From: Pezizomycotina sp. ARF18
Lineage: Eukaryota > Ascomycota
Reading direction: 5' to 3'
NCBI GenBank assembly: GCA_002224055.1
Contig: AZLU01000091.1
Span: 88,462-152,461 of the forward strand
Length of the DNA: 64,000 bases
This document shows positions 34,207 through 42,989 of this stretch, in pieces. Positions within the stretch are counted from its first letter, which is position 1; every line of letters begins with the position of its first letter. The position numbers and the translations under genes are program-made. The notes under the pieces are model-generated. The model ran no database searches. It worked only from the letters and a program-made list of their open reading frames with translations, and was not told the origin of the DNA.

Positions 34207-34846
34207 ATGTGTCTAGTCTTGTTCAGAGTCTGCAGCCACTACAATAAGTCGACAGAGTTCCAGTGCAAGTACATCAGGAACAATAAGAAGTGCGTGAAGC
34301 GGTCGGGATCGGCGCCGGTACCCGTCTTCCTCTGCTTATACTGCTGGAACTCTTTGCTCAACGCTAGGGGCCACGACAGGGCGTGGGACAAAGCGTACGC
34401 GTGGTGCATGGAGAAGCTTTACGACCCCCGCAAGGGAAAGAATCCTGGAGGGGCGACGCGGAGGCTATAAAGAGATTTGCGTGGTTCGAGTTCGGGAGGC
34501 GAAGAAAGCGCTTGCTAAGATTGCGGTAGGTTGAACGGAGCGTTTTCTTTACCCATTGCCCTTTCCTTCATTCCCCCGTTTGTTTTTCGTTTTTTCGTTC
34601 GAGCTTCCTTAAGATAATTACATATCAAAGACCTCCGTCCTAAAGTTTAACCTTTTTTTTTTTTTTACTTTACAGCACGAGCAGAGGGGTGTCCGCAGTG
34701 ATGCTCAAAAACAGGAAATATTCATTCATTGGCACAAGGTGTTCAACAAGGCAGTAAGGCTAGGGCCAATCCATAAGCACATGGGGTGGCCGGTGATCAC
34801 GGACATGCCGGAGCTAAAGGCGCGACCAGATTCGAAGTACTATTAA
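34207..34846 (+). CDS. Small Cys-rich protein of unknown function
   Basis: Exon 1 starts at ATG 34207: MCLVLFRVCSHYNKSTEFQC, then NNKKCVKRSG and VPVFLCLYCWNSLL, then HDRAWDKAYAWCMEKLYDP. Cysteines are spaced as C-x6-C, C-x8-C and C-x2-C, suggesting metal binding. After a frame change it continues GDAEAIKRFAWFEFGRRRK. The donor GTAGGT lies near 34527 and the acceptor CAG at 34674. Exon 2 reads RGVRSDAQKQEIFIHWHKVF, then NKAVRLGPIHKHMGWPVITD, ending DSKYY and TAA at 34846. The phase-0 intron only fits if two bases are missing in exon 1. No signal peptide. I do not recognise the family; lineage-specific Cys-rich proteins of this size are common in ascomycetes. Confidence 0.55.
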
Positions 34847-35382
34847 TTAGCATTAAATTAGCTTCGTAGGAAGGGGGCACGTAGGCCAGGCGGGAATTAT
34901 ACAGCTAGCTTCCTACGAATAGAACTGTGAGCAAAAAATACAAGGTTATGCAGCGCTGCAGCTTCGCTTAGAATACGGCGAACTCTCCTAGATATTTGTT
35001 TATACACCTGTCTTTCGTGAGGAATTACGGTGTTTTCTCAAACTTCTTCCCGGGGGATAGTGACCTTGATGCAATATGCCTCAGAATCGTGTAGTACTCG
35101 ACGAAAATACCGAATATTGAAAAAGAAGTGAATTCGGTATAAATCCTACCAAGGCGCTAGAAAACTGTGTCGTGTCTGTTTGCTTCCATTTGATATCGTC
35201 TTTGAATTTTATAGCAATGTTAAAAGGTGTATTAAACTTCTATACGTTTATTCCGAATTATTTTCGGAACGAGAAAAATTTGAAGAAATTCAGTAGAAAT
35301 AAAACAAGCCTTTGTAAGGAAAGAAGAAATAGTATCCGTGTTTATTAAGTAAAGAGAGACAAAGAAACAAGAAATGAAACCT
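34847..35382. other. Intergenic region, no gene recognised
   Basis: Lies between the Cys-rich gene and BTB copy 10, whose 3' ends converge here. Nothing recognised. Confidence 0.4.
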
Positions 35383-36528
35383 TTATATAAATGTATTTTC
35401 CGCAAAACAACCACCTTCAATATTAATGAAGCACGAGCGGCCTCTTCTGCATATTACCATCCCCTTCTCCTGCTCCGCAATGCAGAGGACGAGCTCGTAG
35501 CCGAGCCTGCTGTGCTTCAGCAGTAGCTTCTGGAAGTCCTCCTCCCCTTGAACTGCCCCAATTCACTCGCCAGCAATTCCAGCGCCGTATTATCCTCGAT
35601 TTTATCCGTCAACCCGCCGCGGTATACATATTATCCAAAAATTTAACCAGTCCCTTCTTCTTCTCCTCAGAAAAGTAGCCTCCTGCCATACCCATGATCT
35701 TAGGAACGTCGCGCAAAATTTGGTTTTTCAGCAGGGGATACCAAATCGACGGCGGCGTCGAGGAGCCTGGCGGCGGTACACAGTCGCCGACGCTACTCTT
35801 ACCGCTGTAGAGGAAGCGGAGAAGGGCTTCGGCGGTCTCGGGAGCCTGGTTGTGGAGGAAGGCCTGCTTGACGGACGAGGGGCTGTTTTCTTTGTAGCAC
35901 ATCTGCTTGAAGAATTCGGAGTGGGCGGAGACGATGGCGCGGTGGACGTGGAAGGAGGCGTTCTCGCGGCCGACGAAGAGGGTGAAGTCGGAGAAGTCGC
36001 CGCTGTCGAGGAGGCTGTTTTTGATTTGAAAGTGTTAGTGGAATATTTGCTTTTGCAATGCAATGAGGAGAGTTTGCTGTCAAGTTGAAATGTAATGATT
36101 TTGTAGTGAGGACGCACTGCAAAAGGCTCCACTTATCCTTGACGTTTCCCTTCCCAGCCGAAGTAACCGTCCCGTCAGTCTCCGGGGTGGCAGTCTGCGG
36201 GGTGAGCTGCCTGTTCTCCGGGGTCTGCGGGACGAACTCCTTGAAATCCCTAAAGTTGAAGGGTCCTTGCCGCCTTGGCCTCCTTGGGGTCGTCGAACGC
36301 GACCTTTTTCGTGGGCATTCCGGGATCAGCAACCCGCCGCCGTAGCTGTTGAAGCCGTTCTGGTTCTGCACGTTCTGGCTCTGGCTCTGCGGGACAAAAG
36401 GGGTGATGTTCTTCCGAAGATGAAGGACCCGAACTTGGACTTCTTAACGCCGGCGGAGGGTCCATCGTGTTGCTTTTGGTGGCGGCGGCGGCGGCGGCGG
36501 TTCCGTCGAGAGCTCCGAAGGATGACAT
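35383..36528 (-). CDS. BTB/POZ domain protein with long N-terminal extension (copy 10)
   Basis: Exon 1 starts at ATG 36528 (MSSFGALDGTAAAAAATKSN), with an alanine run from a GCC-type triplet repeat. A basic, Pro/Thr-rich disordered stretch follows (KRSRSTTPRRPRRQGPF, then PQTPENRQLTPQTATPETDG). The exon ends KDKWSLL with donor GTGCGT at 36117. The intron is 36015-36117 (103 bp). Exon 2 opens LLDSGDFSDFTLFVGRENAS, then FHVHRAIVSAHSEFFKQMC and APETAEALLRFLYSGKS: a full BTB domain. The C-terminal part (MAGGYFSEEKKKGLVKFLDN; LELLASELGQFKGEEDFQKL; HSRLGYELVLCIAE) is helical and ends at 35383. The intron sits at the same place before the BTB domain as in the MENNL copies, so the architecture is shared despite a much longer exon 1. 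About three single-base breaks. Confidence 0.8.
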
Positions 36529-37666
36529 GATTATCGCTCTGATTGAGATGGAGTTGGATGAACTGGAGAGGGATTTTAACAGATGGATTGTGGAGGAGCA
36601 ATGGAAGTCTCCAACTTTTGCAGGTGGAATGTTAAAGAACGAGGGAGAAAGCTGAACGCCTAGCTCTCGCACCCTGAAGGGCGAGAGAGCCACGGATATC
36701 GGGATACTAGAGAAGTTGACGAACCTTCGAATGGGATACTTTTGGAAAATACGAGCTTTTAAAAATGCTTGCTAGCTGTTGGTGTAGAGTGTTGACGATG
36801 ATGAGGGCTTTGTTCTTTGGCGGTTTGGTGATGTAAGAGAGTTGGTGGTGGTTTGATTTTGAAGGTTGAGGGGGCATTTTATCCTCCCGAATTATTATGA
36901 TTATTATTACTACTATTATTATTCTTATTATTTTATTTTATTTTTGGCGTCGACGCCAACTACTTAAGTGCTGAAAATATTTTTACTGAATTATTTAGTT
37001 ACTGAGTCTTTGTCTTTTCTTATAAATCTGTCTATATATGCTTGGGTATATATACGATACAATGATATATCTCCATGCCTCTCTGCGGTAAGTTGAAAAA
37101 AAAAAAAAAAACACGGAGAGCTTCACGATGCTCGGCCTTGGTCCAGATATATCGGTAGCTGTGTGCGGTACCTATATATGCGAAGCAAGTAGATGTACTC
37201 TTTTGATGTTAATTATAGCTTGCTAGAAGCTCGCAGGGGAGTAGTACCGGTGAGACGAGTAGAATATCATATCTGGCGGAGAAAGAGTGCTTAACGGGTT
37301 TTGGTGAGCATAGAGCTAATGAGCGCTCCTAAAAAGTACTGGAATCTCACGATGAGATATCCACCTAGACCTGTGCTATAGCTTTCTTCATTGTAATGAC
37401 TTCCTCGCATGGACGATTCAGTTCATCTTGCATATATAGGAAACCCCCTTTTATTACTTCTTTGATTTTGATCGAATATTATCTATTGCATTGTCGATGG
37501 AGGCTCTCTTTAATGCTCTACGAGATAAGAAACCGAATATATCGCCAAGAGCTTGCCTTGATTTAACCGCCCATGTATAAAGCCCCTAGCTACCACCGCC
37601 AAAGATTTGAATATAACAGTCGCGTGATAAAGGGCGGACGATAATGTAACCCCCCAAAACGGCGGT
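36529..37666. other. Intergenic region, no gene recognised
   Basis: Contains an (ATT)n-like microsatellite near 36894-36935 and an A run near 37097-37111. No gene recognised. Confidence 0.45.
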
Positions 37667-37910
37667 TTAAGCTGCCTCCTTCTTCCCCAACCTTACTCCA
37701 CCACCGCGCGAACCAGTAAAGACCCAATCGTCGCTAATATTCCTCATCTTGTACCGAAAATGGCTGCCGTCGCTAATCGCACACAGCCTTTCCCGCGTAC
37801 TTCTCCTGCTGAGCCGTATTAGATGCGCAGACGTGCCTCTTGTATACGACGCATTGCTTGACCGCGGTAGACGCCGGCGTATCCCTCCCTTTAATCACAT
37901 CTAGCATCCC
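37667..37910 (-). pseudogene. Cys/Trp-motif small protein, member 1 (decayed)
   Basis: Most damaged member of the five-gene array. It retains CVVYKRHVC (second Cys of the usual CVVCKR lost), then EKYAGKAVC, then AISDGSHFRYKM and ISDDWVFTGFARWWSKVG. The order matches members 3 and 4. The first CWxC motif is destroyed (TAG where Trp is expected near 37903). No ATG is visible in frame. The TATA-like block upstream (38101-38130) is weaker than in members 2 and 3. Confidence 0.6.
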
Positions 37911-38100
37911 TTGTCTTTTGGATCGCTCAGTGCCCTTGCTAAGCGGAATCTGGCCCGTCGCGAATCCTTTGGTGGGTCGGGTGTTTTATCGAGTATACAT
38001 GTTTTTCTTTCCTTTTTTTTTCTTTCTGTTCCTTGCTAGATTCTTTGTATGGCTTGCTCATACAGATGATTGTGACGGCACTTGTGGAGAAGGGAGAGAG

Positions 38101-38130
38101 GCAAGGGGGCTTAAAGGGTATATATATATC
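38101..38130 (-). promoter_or_regulatory. Possible promoter of array member 1
   Basis: Read on the minus strand: a TATATATATA tract followed by CCCTTTAAGCCCCC, a degenerate version of the block upstream of members 2 and 3. Confidence 0.35.
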
Positions 38131-38630
38131 ACATTAGTTACTTTATCCTGCTGGCTAGAATGTCTTTTGATCCGAACATATATTCATTCAAGTGTGCGCG
38201 GCCGAGTATCATCGTATTATCTATAGCCTTTTTTCCTGCGGTGGAATCCCTCAAGATCTAACTTAAAATGCACGTCAAAATCTAAATAGGGCTCTTACCC
38301 CTCTTATTAAACCCTAAAAATCTGAATTCTCTTCTAAAAATATTAAATCAGCTTTGATATATAGAGTCATTGGACTAGCTCGGAATTCCGATTCGCGCGT
38401 TGTGCTTTGAGCCATATGGGAAGCGCATAATAGCAATTACTGAAATATCCACCATAACTTCTCAATCTATAATTGATCTTAACTCTCTGGGCAAGGATTG
38501 TCTAATTCTTGGGCATGTCAATTGTGCAATTAAGGTTATTGGTCATTAGAGTAACACAAATACCCTGCTTCAAAGGTTTTTTTTTTCTTTTTTTTTTTTT
38601 GAAAAAAAAAAGCGCGCGGCAAAAGCGCAT

Positions 38631-38919
38631 TTAGGGCGTCTCCTCCCCTATCTTTAACTCCTCCCACCAATGATAAATGACTAGAAGTCTTTTTCATCGT
38701 CCATGTGCTGCTCCTTGTACTTCCAATGATCCTCGTCACTTATCCTACATACTCTCTTCCTGTAGTGCTTCTCCTTCCGCGACTTGTGATCTTGGTAGAT
38801 CCATCTCCTGCACACGAGACAGGTCACCGTCTTAATGTTCTCCTCTATCGCTCGTTATACGTTAATTCCCCTTTTAATGTAGCTCCATCATTGCTCTTCT
38901 TTGGTGTTGTTTCATTCAT
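38631..38919 (-). CDS. Cys/Trp-motif small protein, member 2
   Basis: Starts MNETTPKKSNDGATLKGELT at 38919. After one frame change: ENIKTVTCLVCRRWIYQDH, then RKRVCRISDEDHWKYKEQHM and DDEKDF. After another, WWEELKIGEETP before TAA at 38631. The signature CxVC+RW..., VCxISDxxH, YK, DD and WW is retained, but the N-terminal CWIC of members 3-5 is absent. About 95 residues, no signal peptide. Function unknown; the Cys and His spacing suggests a zinc site. Confidence 0.6.
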
Positions 38920-38989
38920 ATCGACTACTGTGGTGAATGATAATCGGTTTCGTTGAGATGGATACTGGTTATTGCTTTGTTATGGAGAG

Positions 38990-39016
38990 GAGGGACTGAA
39001 AGGGGCTACTTATATA
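38990..39016 (-). promoter_or_regulatory. Conserved promoter block of array member 2
   Basis: On the minus strand TATATAAGTAGCC then CCTTTCAGTCCCTCC, about 90-100 bp upstream of the start. The same block precedes member 3, in a region that otherwise differs, so it is probably the TATA box plus a proximal element. Confidence 0.6.
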
Positions 39017-39592
39017 ATGTTGATTTGGTCCTATCTGGCTGGAATACCTTTGGCCTCGAAGATAACGTGAATGCGCTCTTTTGGCCTATAACGTGATTGC
39101 GCTCTTGGAGCTTAAGTAGGCGGAGTCAAATTTACTCCTTTCATCCGTAAACTCGTAGACATTGCTATATGGCTACCAATAACTAGCATTAGGCACTTAC
39201 TACCTACAATTTGCGAATGATAATGGCTAATAACTATTTTACAATTAAATTCCCAAAATGCACTTTGTTCAAAGTGCCGTAAAAGAAATACAAGAATTGC
39301 ACCTATCAGACACTAGAAATTGTAAAAATGTCCGTTGACATATATAACGACCAATTGAAACATGGTAAGAGCTTGCGCTATCTAAATCCATTTGCGTACT
39401 GTACTTTGAGCTGGTATGACAATCATTAATAGTATTTAAACGTAATTATGGAAATCTAGAGTAATCTTTTGCTCTGCGTCCAATTTTAACGTTCTGGGCA
39501 CGAATTCTCTAACTCTACAAGATGAAAGCTAATAGATACCCCGACTTTGAAAAAGGTGCATGGCAAAGGGGAAGGTAACCCAAGAACGGCGT

Positions 39593-39832
39593 TTAGTCCT
39601 TTTCCTTACTCCCAATTTTACGCCACCACTGTGAGAAGGAGGACCAAACCCGGTCGTCAGTAAAATGGCTCATCTTATAAAGTCTGTGGCTGCCATCGCT
39701 GATCGCGCACACTGTCCTTCCGGTACTCCTCGTCCTTAGATGTGTGAGGTTCACAGACATATCGCCTGCATACGACGCAGCGGCTGGTCTCGCGTACGGC
39801 GGACCCGTCCTCTTGGCATATCCAACATCCAT
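39593..39832 (-). CDS. Cys/Trp-motif small protein, member 3
   Basis: Start at ATG 39832; one base missing after the first codons joins the ATG to the motif frame. It reads CWICQEDGSAVRETSRCVVC, then RRYVCEPHTSKDEEYRK. After a second single-base change it continues TVCAISDGSHRLYKMSHF, then TDDRVWSSFSQWWRKIGSKE, ending KD at 39593. This is the clearest example of the family pattern CWIC, CVVC+R-x2-C-x2-H, VC-x-ISD-x-SH-x2-YK, DD-x-V, SFS-x-WW-x2-IG. About 90 residues. Unknown function; cytosolic or nuclear by lack of any leader. Confidence 0.65.
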   Translation of the reverse strand: MDVGYAKRTGPPYARPAAASYAGDMSVNLTHLRTRSTGRTVCAISDGSHRLYKMSHFTDDRVWSSFSQWWRKIGSKEKD

Positions 39833-39920
39833 GGTATTTGTTATTTGCTCTTAGATCCTTTTCTGGTGTGCTTTATCGATGATGCTGGTAGTAGCTGTTA
39901 TCGGGGGAAAAAGAAACATG

Positions 39921-39946
39921 GGAGGACTGAAGGGGTTGCTTATATA
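39921..39946 (-). promoter_or_regulatory. Conserved promoter block of array member 3
   Basis: On the minus strand TATATAAGCAACCCC then TTCAGTCCTCCC, about 90-115 bp upstream of the start; nearly identical to the block of member 2. Confidence 0.6.
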
Positions 39947-40714
39947 CTATCTCCCAATGGTTTTGCTCCAAGTTCTTTTTAAGAAGAGAAAACGTGAAAT
40001 TTATTTTATGGGAGTTTCATCAGGGATACATAACTAATAATTAATAAAAAAAATTAATTATATTTTATTTGATAATCAATATTAATGATAATTTTAATTA
40101 AAATAAATATTTTTCATGAGTTTGTCCGTGCTTTGAAACGCAAATCTTACAACGTGAACGCGGTACATACTGGATATTTGTCCCGTCCCAGCCTCTCCTG
40201 AAGAAGTGAATATACTACTATTATCGCCAATTGATCGAAACCCCAGGTTTTGAACTCGGAATTTCATGTTCTTTTCAGCCAGCAAGCCTAATCCTTTGAG
40301 GAAATTGTTTGGAGGCTATGCCCTCCCCGATCGAGGCCTAAAATCAAAATTTTCCTTTTATCAGGATTCACGCGAAATATTTCGTGGCTTAAAATTGAAA
40401 TTTTGTTACTTGTTGACTCGAGACATGAAATATTGATATAATCTATAGCGCTCATTATGGAAAATGCCGGTTTGCGTTGGAAAGTAAAACAAGAGAGTAA
40501 TGGCTTCAAGTAACCTCAAAAGGTAGTGTTTATTAACATTAGTGCATTGATCATTAGCTTCGATACTTGTAGTTGGATTTCGGAATAATCGTGAAAATCT
40601 AGATTTTGTATTCCTAGTGAAACTGCGAGAGACAGCGAGTTTGTTTGTTTTCTTTTCGCAGCTTGGATATAATGCTGAGAATTCTAGCACCAGAGGTGTC
40701 CCCATACCAGGATT

Positions 40715-41074
40715 TCACCCTTCCTTCTCCCCTATAGTTAGCCACCACTCCGAAAACGATCGAAAGACTTCATTGTCGTTGGTATGCTTCCGCTTGTATT
40801 ACAAATGGCTTTCGTCACTTATCGGGCACACTACCTCTCCCCGATACTTCTCCTCCTCCTGAGACTCATGGAATAAGCAGAGAAACCTTTTGCATACGAC
40901 GCAGGGCGTAGTAGGGGCGAAGTGGTGACTGTCCGTAGGCCTCGCTGTGCAGATCCAGCAAGAGTTAACTGCTTTCGGTTCTGCATTACCCTCTTCCGCT
41001 GTGTCCGTGTTACTCGATCCGTAAATTGTATTGTACATTGCATTGTATACTGCATTGTAAATTTTATTAGACAT
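40715..41074 (-). CDS. Cys/Trp-motif small protein, member 4
   Basis: Starts at ATG 41074 with a Tyr/Asn-rich leader (MSNKIYNAVYNAMYNTIYG). It continues SCWICTARPTDSHHFAPTTP, CVVCKRFLCLFHESQEEEKY, then GEVVCPISDESHL. A TAA codon interrupts the frame at the position where other members have a residue before YK; reading on in the same frame gives YKRKHTNDNEVFRSFSEWWL and TIGEKEG before TGA at 40715. There is no indel: a single base difference would restore it. TATAAA-like sequence lies near 41197-41203 upstream. Confidence 0.62.
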
Positions 41075-41102
41075 TTATCAGATGAAGAGGATCCTGTTTT
41101 TC

Positions 41103-41141
41103 TTTCTTTCTTTCTTTCTTTCTTTTTTTTTTTTTTTTTTT
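41103..41141. repeat. (TTTC)n plus poly-T tract
   Basis: About six TTTC units run into an 18-nt T run, in the 5' region of array member 4. Confidence 0.9.
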
Positions 41142-41593
41142 GGGAGGGGGTGATTTATGTGTATGTATGTTTTTGTATGGATGCTCGTTCTAGCTTTTAT
41201 AAAGAGGAGATGAGGAGCGCAAATTGGTCATTATACACGATATAGCTTAGTCTCACCGGGAGAAATACACTTCTCCAATCTTATGGTGCAGAACATGCGA
41301 GCTTGAATACGGGAAGCTAGATTCCAATAAACCTCAATTTCGAGCTATCTGATAACCAATTTAAGTACAATACTTAAGTAATTCCTATCAAAATGTAGAT
41401 AATTTAATACATAGTCATCCCCGAGCTCAATAAACTATTACCTGATATCTCGTACAATCTCATTTGTTATTTACTATAGTTATTGTTTCAAAAAGACGAT
41501 TAGATGATACTATATTCTAGAAAATAAATCGCTTTTAAGCAAAAATAGTAACTAATAATGTGACTACACAGGGCCATTTTTTACGTCTTATCG

Positions 41594-41871
41594 CTAGTAA
41601 TTATTACGATCCGCCCGCCACTGCCTATAAGAGTCGCGAAAGGAAAAGAAGATCTCGGGGTCGAGTGGGTGCTTCATCTTGTAGCGGATATGGGTCCCCG
41701 GGGCTACCCTACAGACGGGAAATGTGAGAAAATCATCTGAATAATTGATGTGGGGTCGCAGAGTTTCCTCTTGCACACAACGCAAGTTTTGGTCGGTTTC
41801 GGCGGCGGCGGGTCGAACTGCGGGTGAGGCGTAAAATTAACCCCATTCTTAACGCAGATCCAGCACGGCAT
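41594..41871 (-). CDS. Cys/Trp-motif small protein, member 5
   Basis: Starts MPCWICVKNGVNFTPHPQF at 41871, with CWIC directly at the N-terminus, then DPPPPKPTKTCVVCKRKLCD. One base missing near 41755 leads to HINYSDDFLTFPVCRVAPG, then THIRYKMKHPLDPEIFFSFR and DSYRQWRADRNNY before the stop at 41594. The ISD motif is changed to VAP and the WW pair to a single QW, so this is the most divergent intact member. TATAAAAGG lies near 41990 upstream. Function unknown. Confidence 0.62.
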
Positions 41872-42989
41872 TGTTTTTGTTCTTCGTTTCTTTGAGAGAG
41901 ATAATTTTTCCTAGAAAGGCCGGTTTGTTATTCGAATGGATTGTATGGTACTTGGGAGAGAAAAAAACGGCCAGAGGACCCAAATCTTGTCCTTTTATAA
42001 TTCTGTGTATGTCTAAGTGGATCGATATTATTTACGAGTTTACGTCAACTTAGCAAAATGCGCTTTTTCCGCAAGTTCCAATGTTACAAGATATTACCTT
42101 GCAGTGATAACTTTCAGTGCATAACTTTGCAAATGTCAACGGTATTATTTTGCGCAAAAATAATATAACCACGTAGTCTGAAGCTCCTTCCTTGAGCAAT
42201 GACTGACTTTAAAGGATTCATTCTCAACAGCATAGATCATGACAAATTATTGAGGGTAAATACTGTTTCGTGCGTAAGTAAATCCAAAAGAATAGCTTTT
42301 AAGATAAATACCCCAAAGCAGGTGGAATATTGGAAACACCACTCTTGACTGGATATAAATGAAAGGGTAGGATGAAGTGGCTTTCATGACCGATAAAATC
42401 AAAGCTCAGTATATTTAAAATATGATTTTGAATGGTAGTTTCCCACTTCTTTCACTGTACCGTGTAAATATCTCAGAGCGGTTTCAGCATTGAGTCTGCT
42501 TAGCTTCTATATTTCCTGGTGAAATTACAATGGAGCGTTCCGAAGCATGAGGGTTGGAATTGAATATTCTAGCCTCCAGAGTTTACTAGTGCATCTGGAT
42601 AAGAGTGTGCTGATCGTATCTTATAAGAACATAGAAACTAGAATTGTTGATCTACGAATTCTAAATCAGACGTGCATTGTGTACAATATGTGCGGTGTTT
42701 GTATTCAATTTTATATTATTGCCAATAAATAACTTTTAACCTAATAGCGTCGCAATAGTCAGCCATTCTTAAAATCCCAGATGGACTATTTAAACGTAAG
42801 GCCATCCCGAAGCCTTCTTCTAAAAGGTTATTTAAAAAAAATTAAGATAGATTAAATTAAACTCTTGAATAAATAATAGACTGTTAGGTTAGCTAGTGAC
42901 TAAAGTCAATACTTGATAGAAATTAATAACTCATGAATACGGATTTTAATAGTCATATTTTTGTATATCAAAGCAGTTACATAGATGGA
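41872..42989. other. AT-rich intergenic region, no gene recognised
   Basis: No frame with recognisable content; the right end is the downstream flank of the ankyrin gene. Confidence 0.45.
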
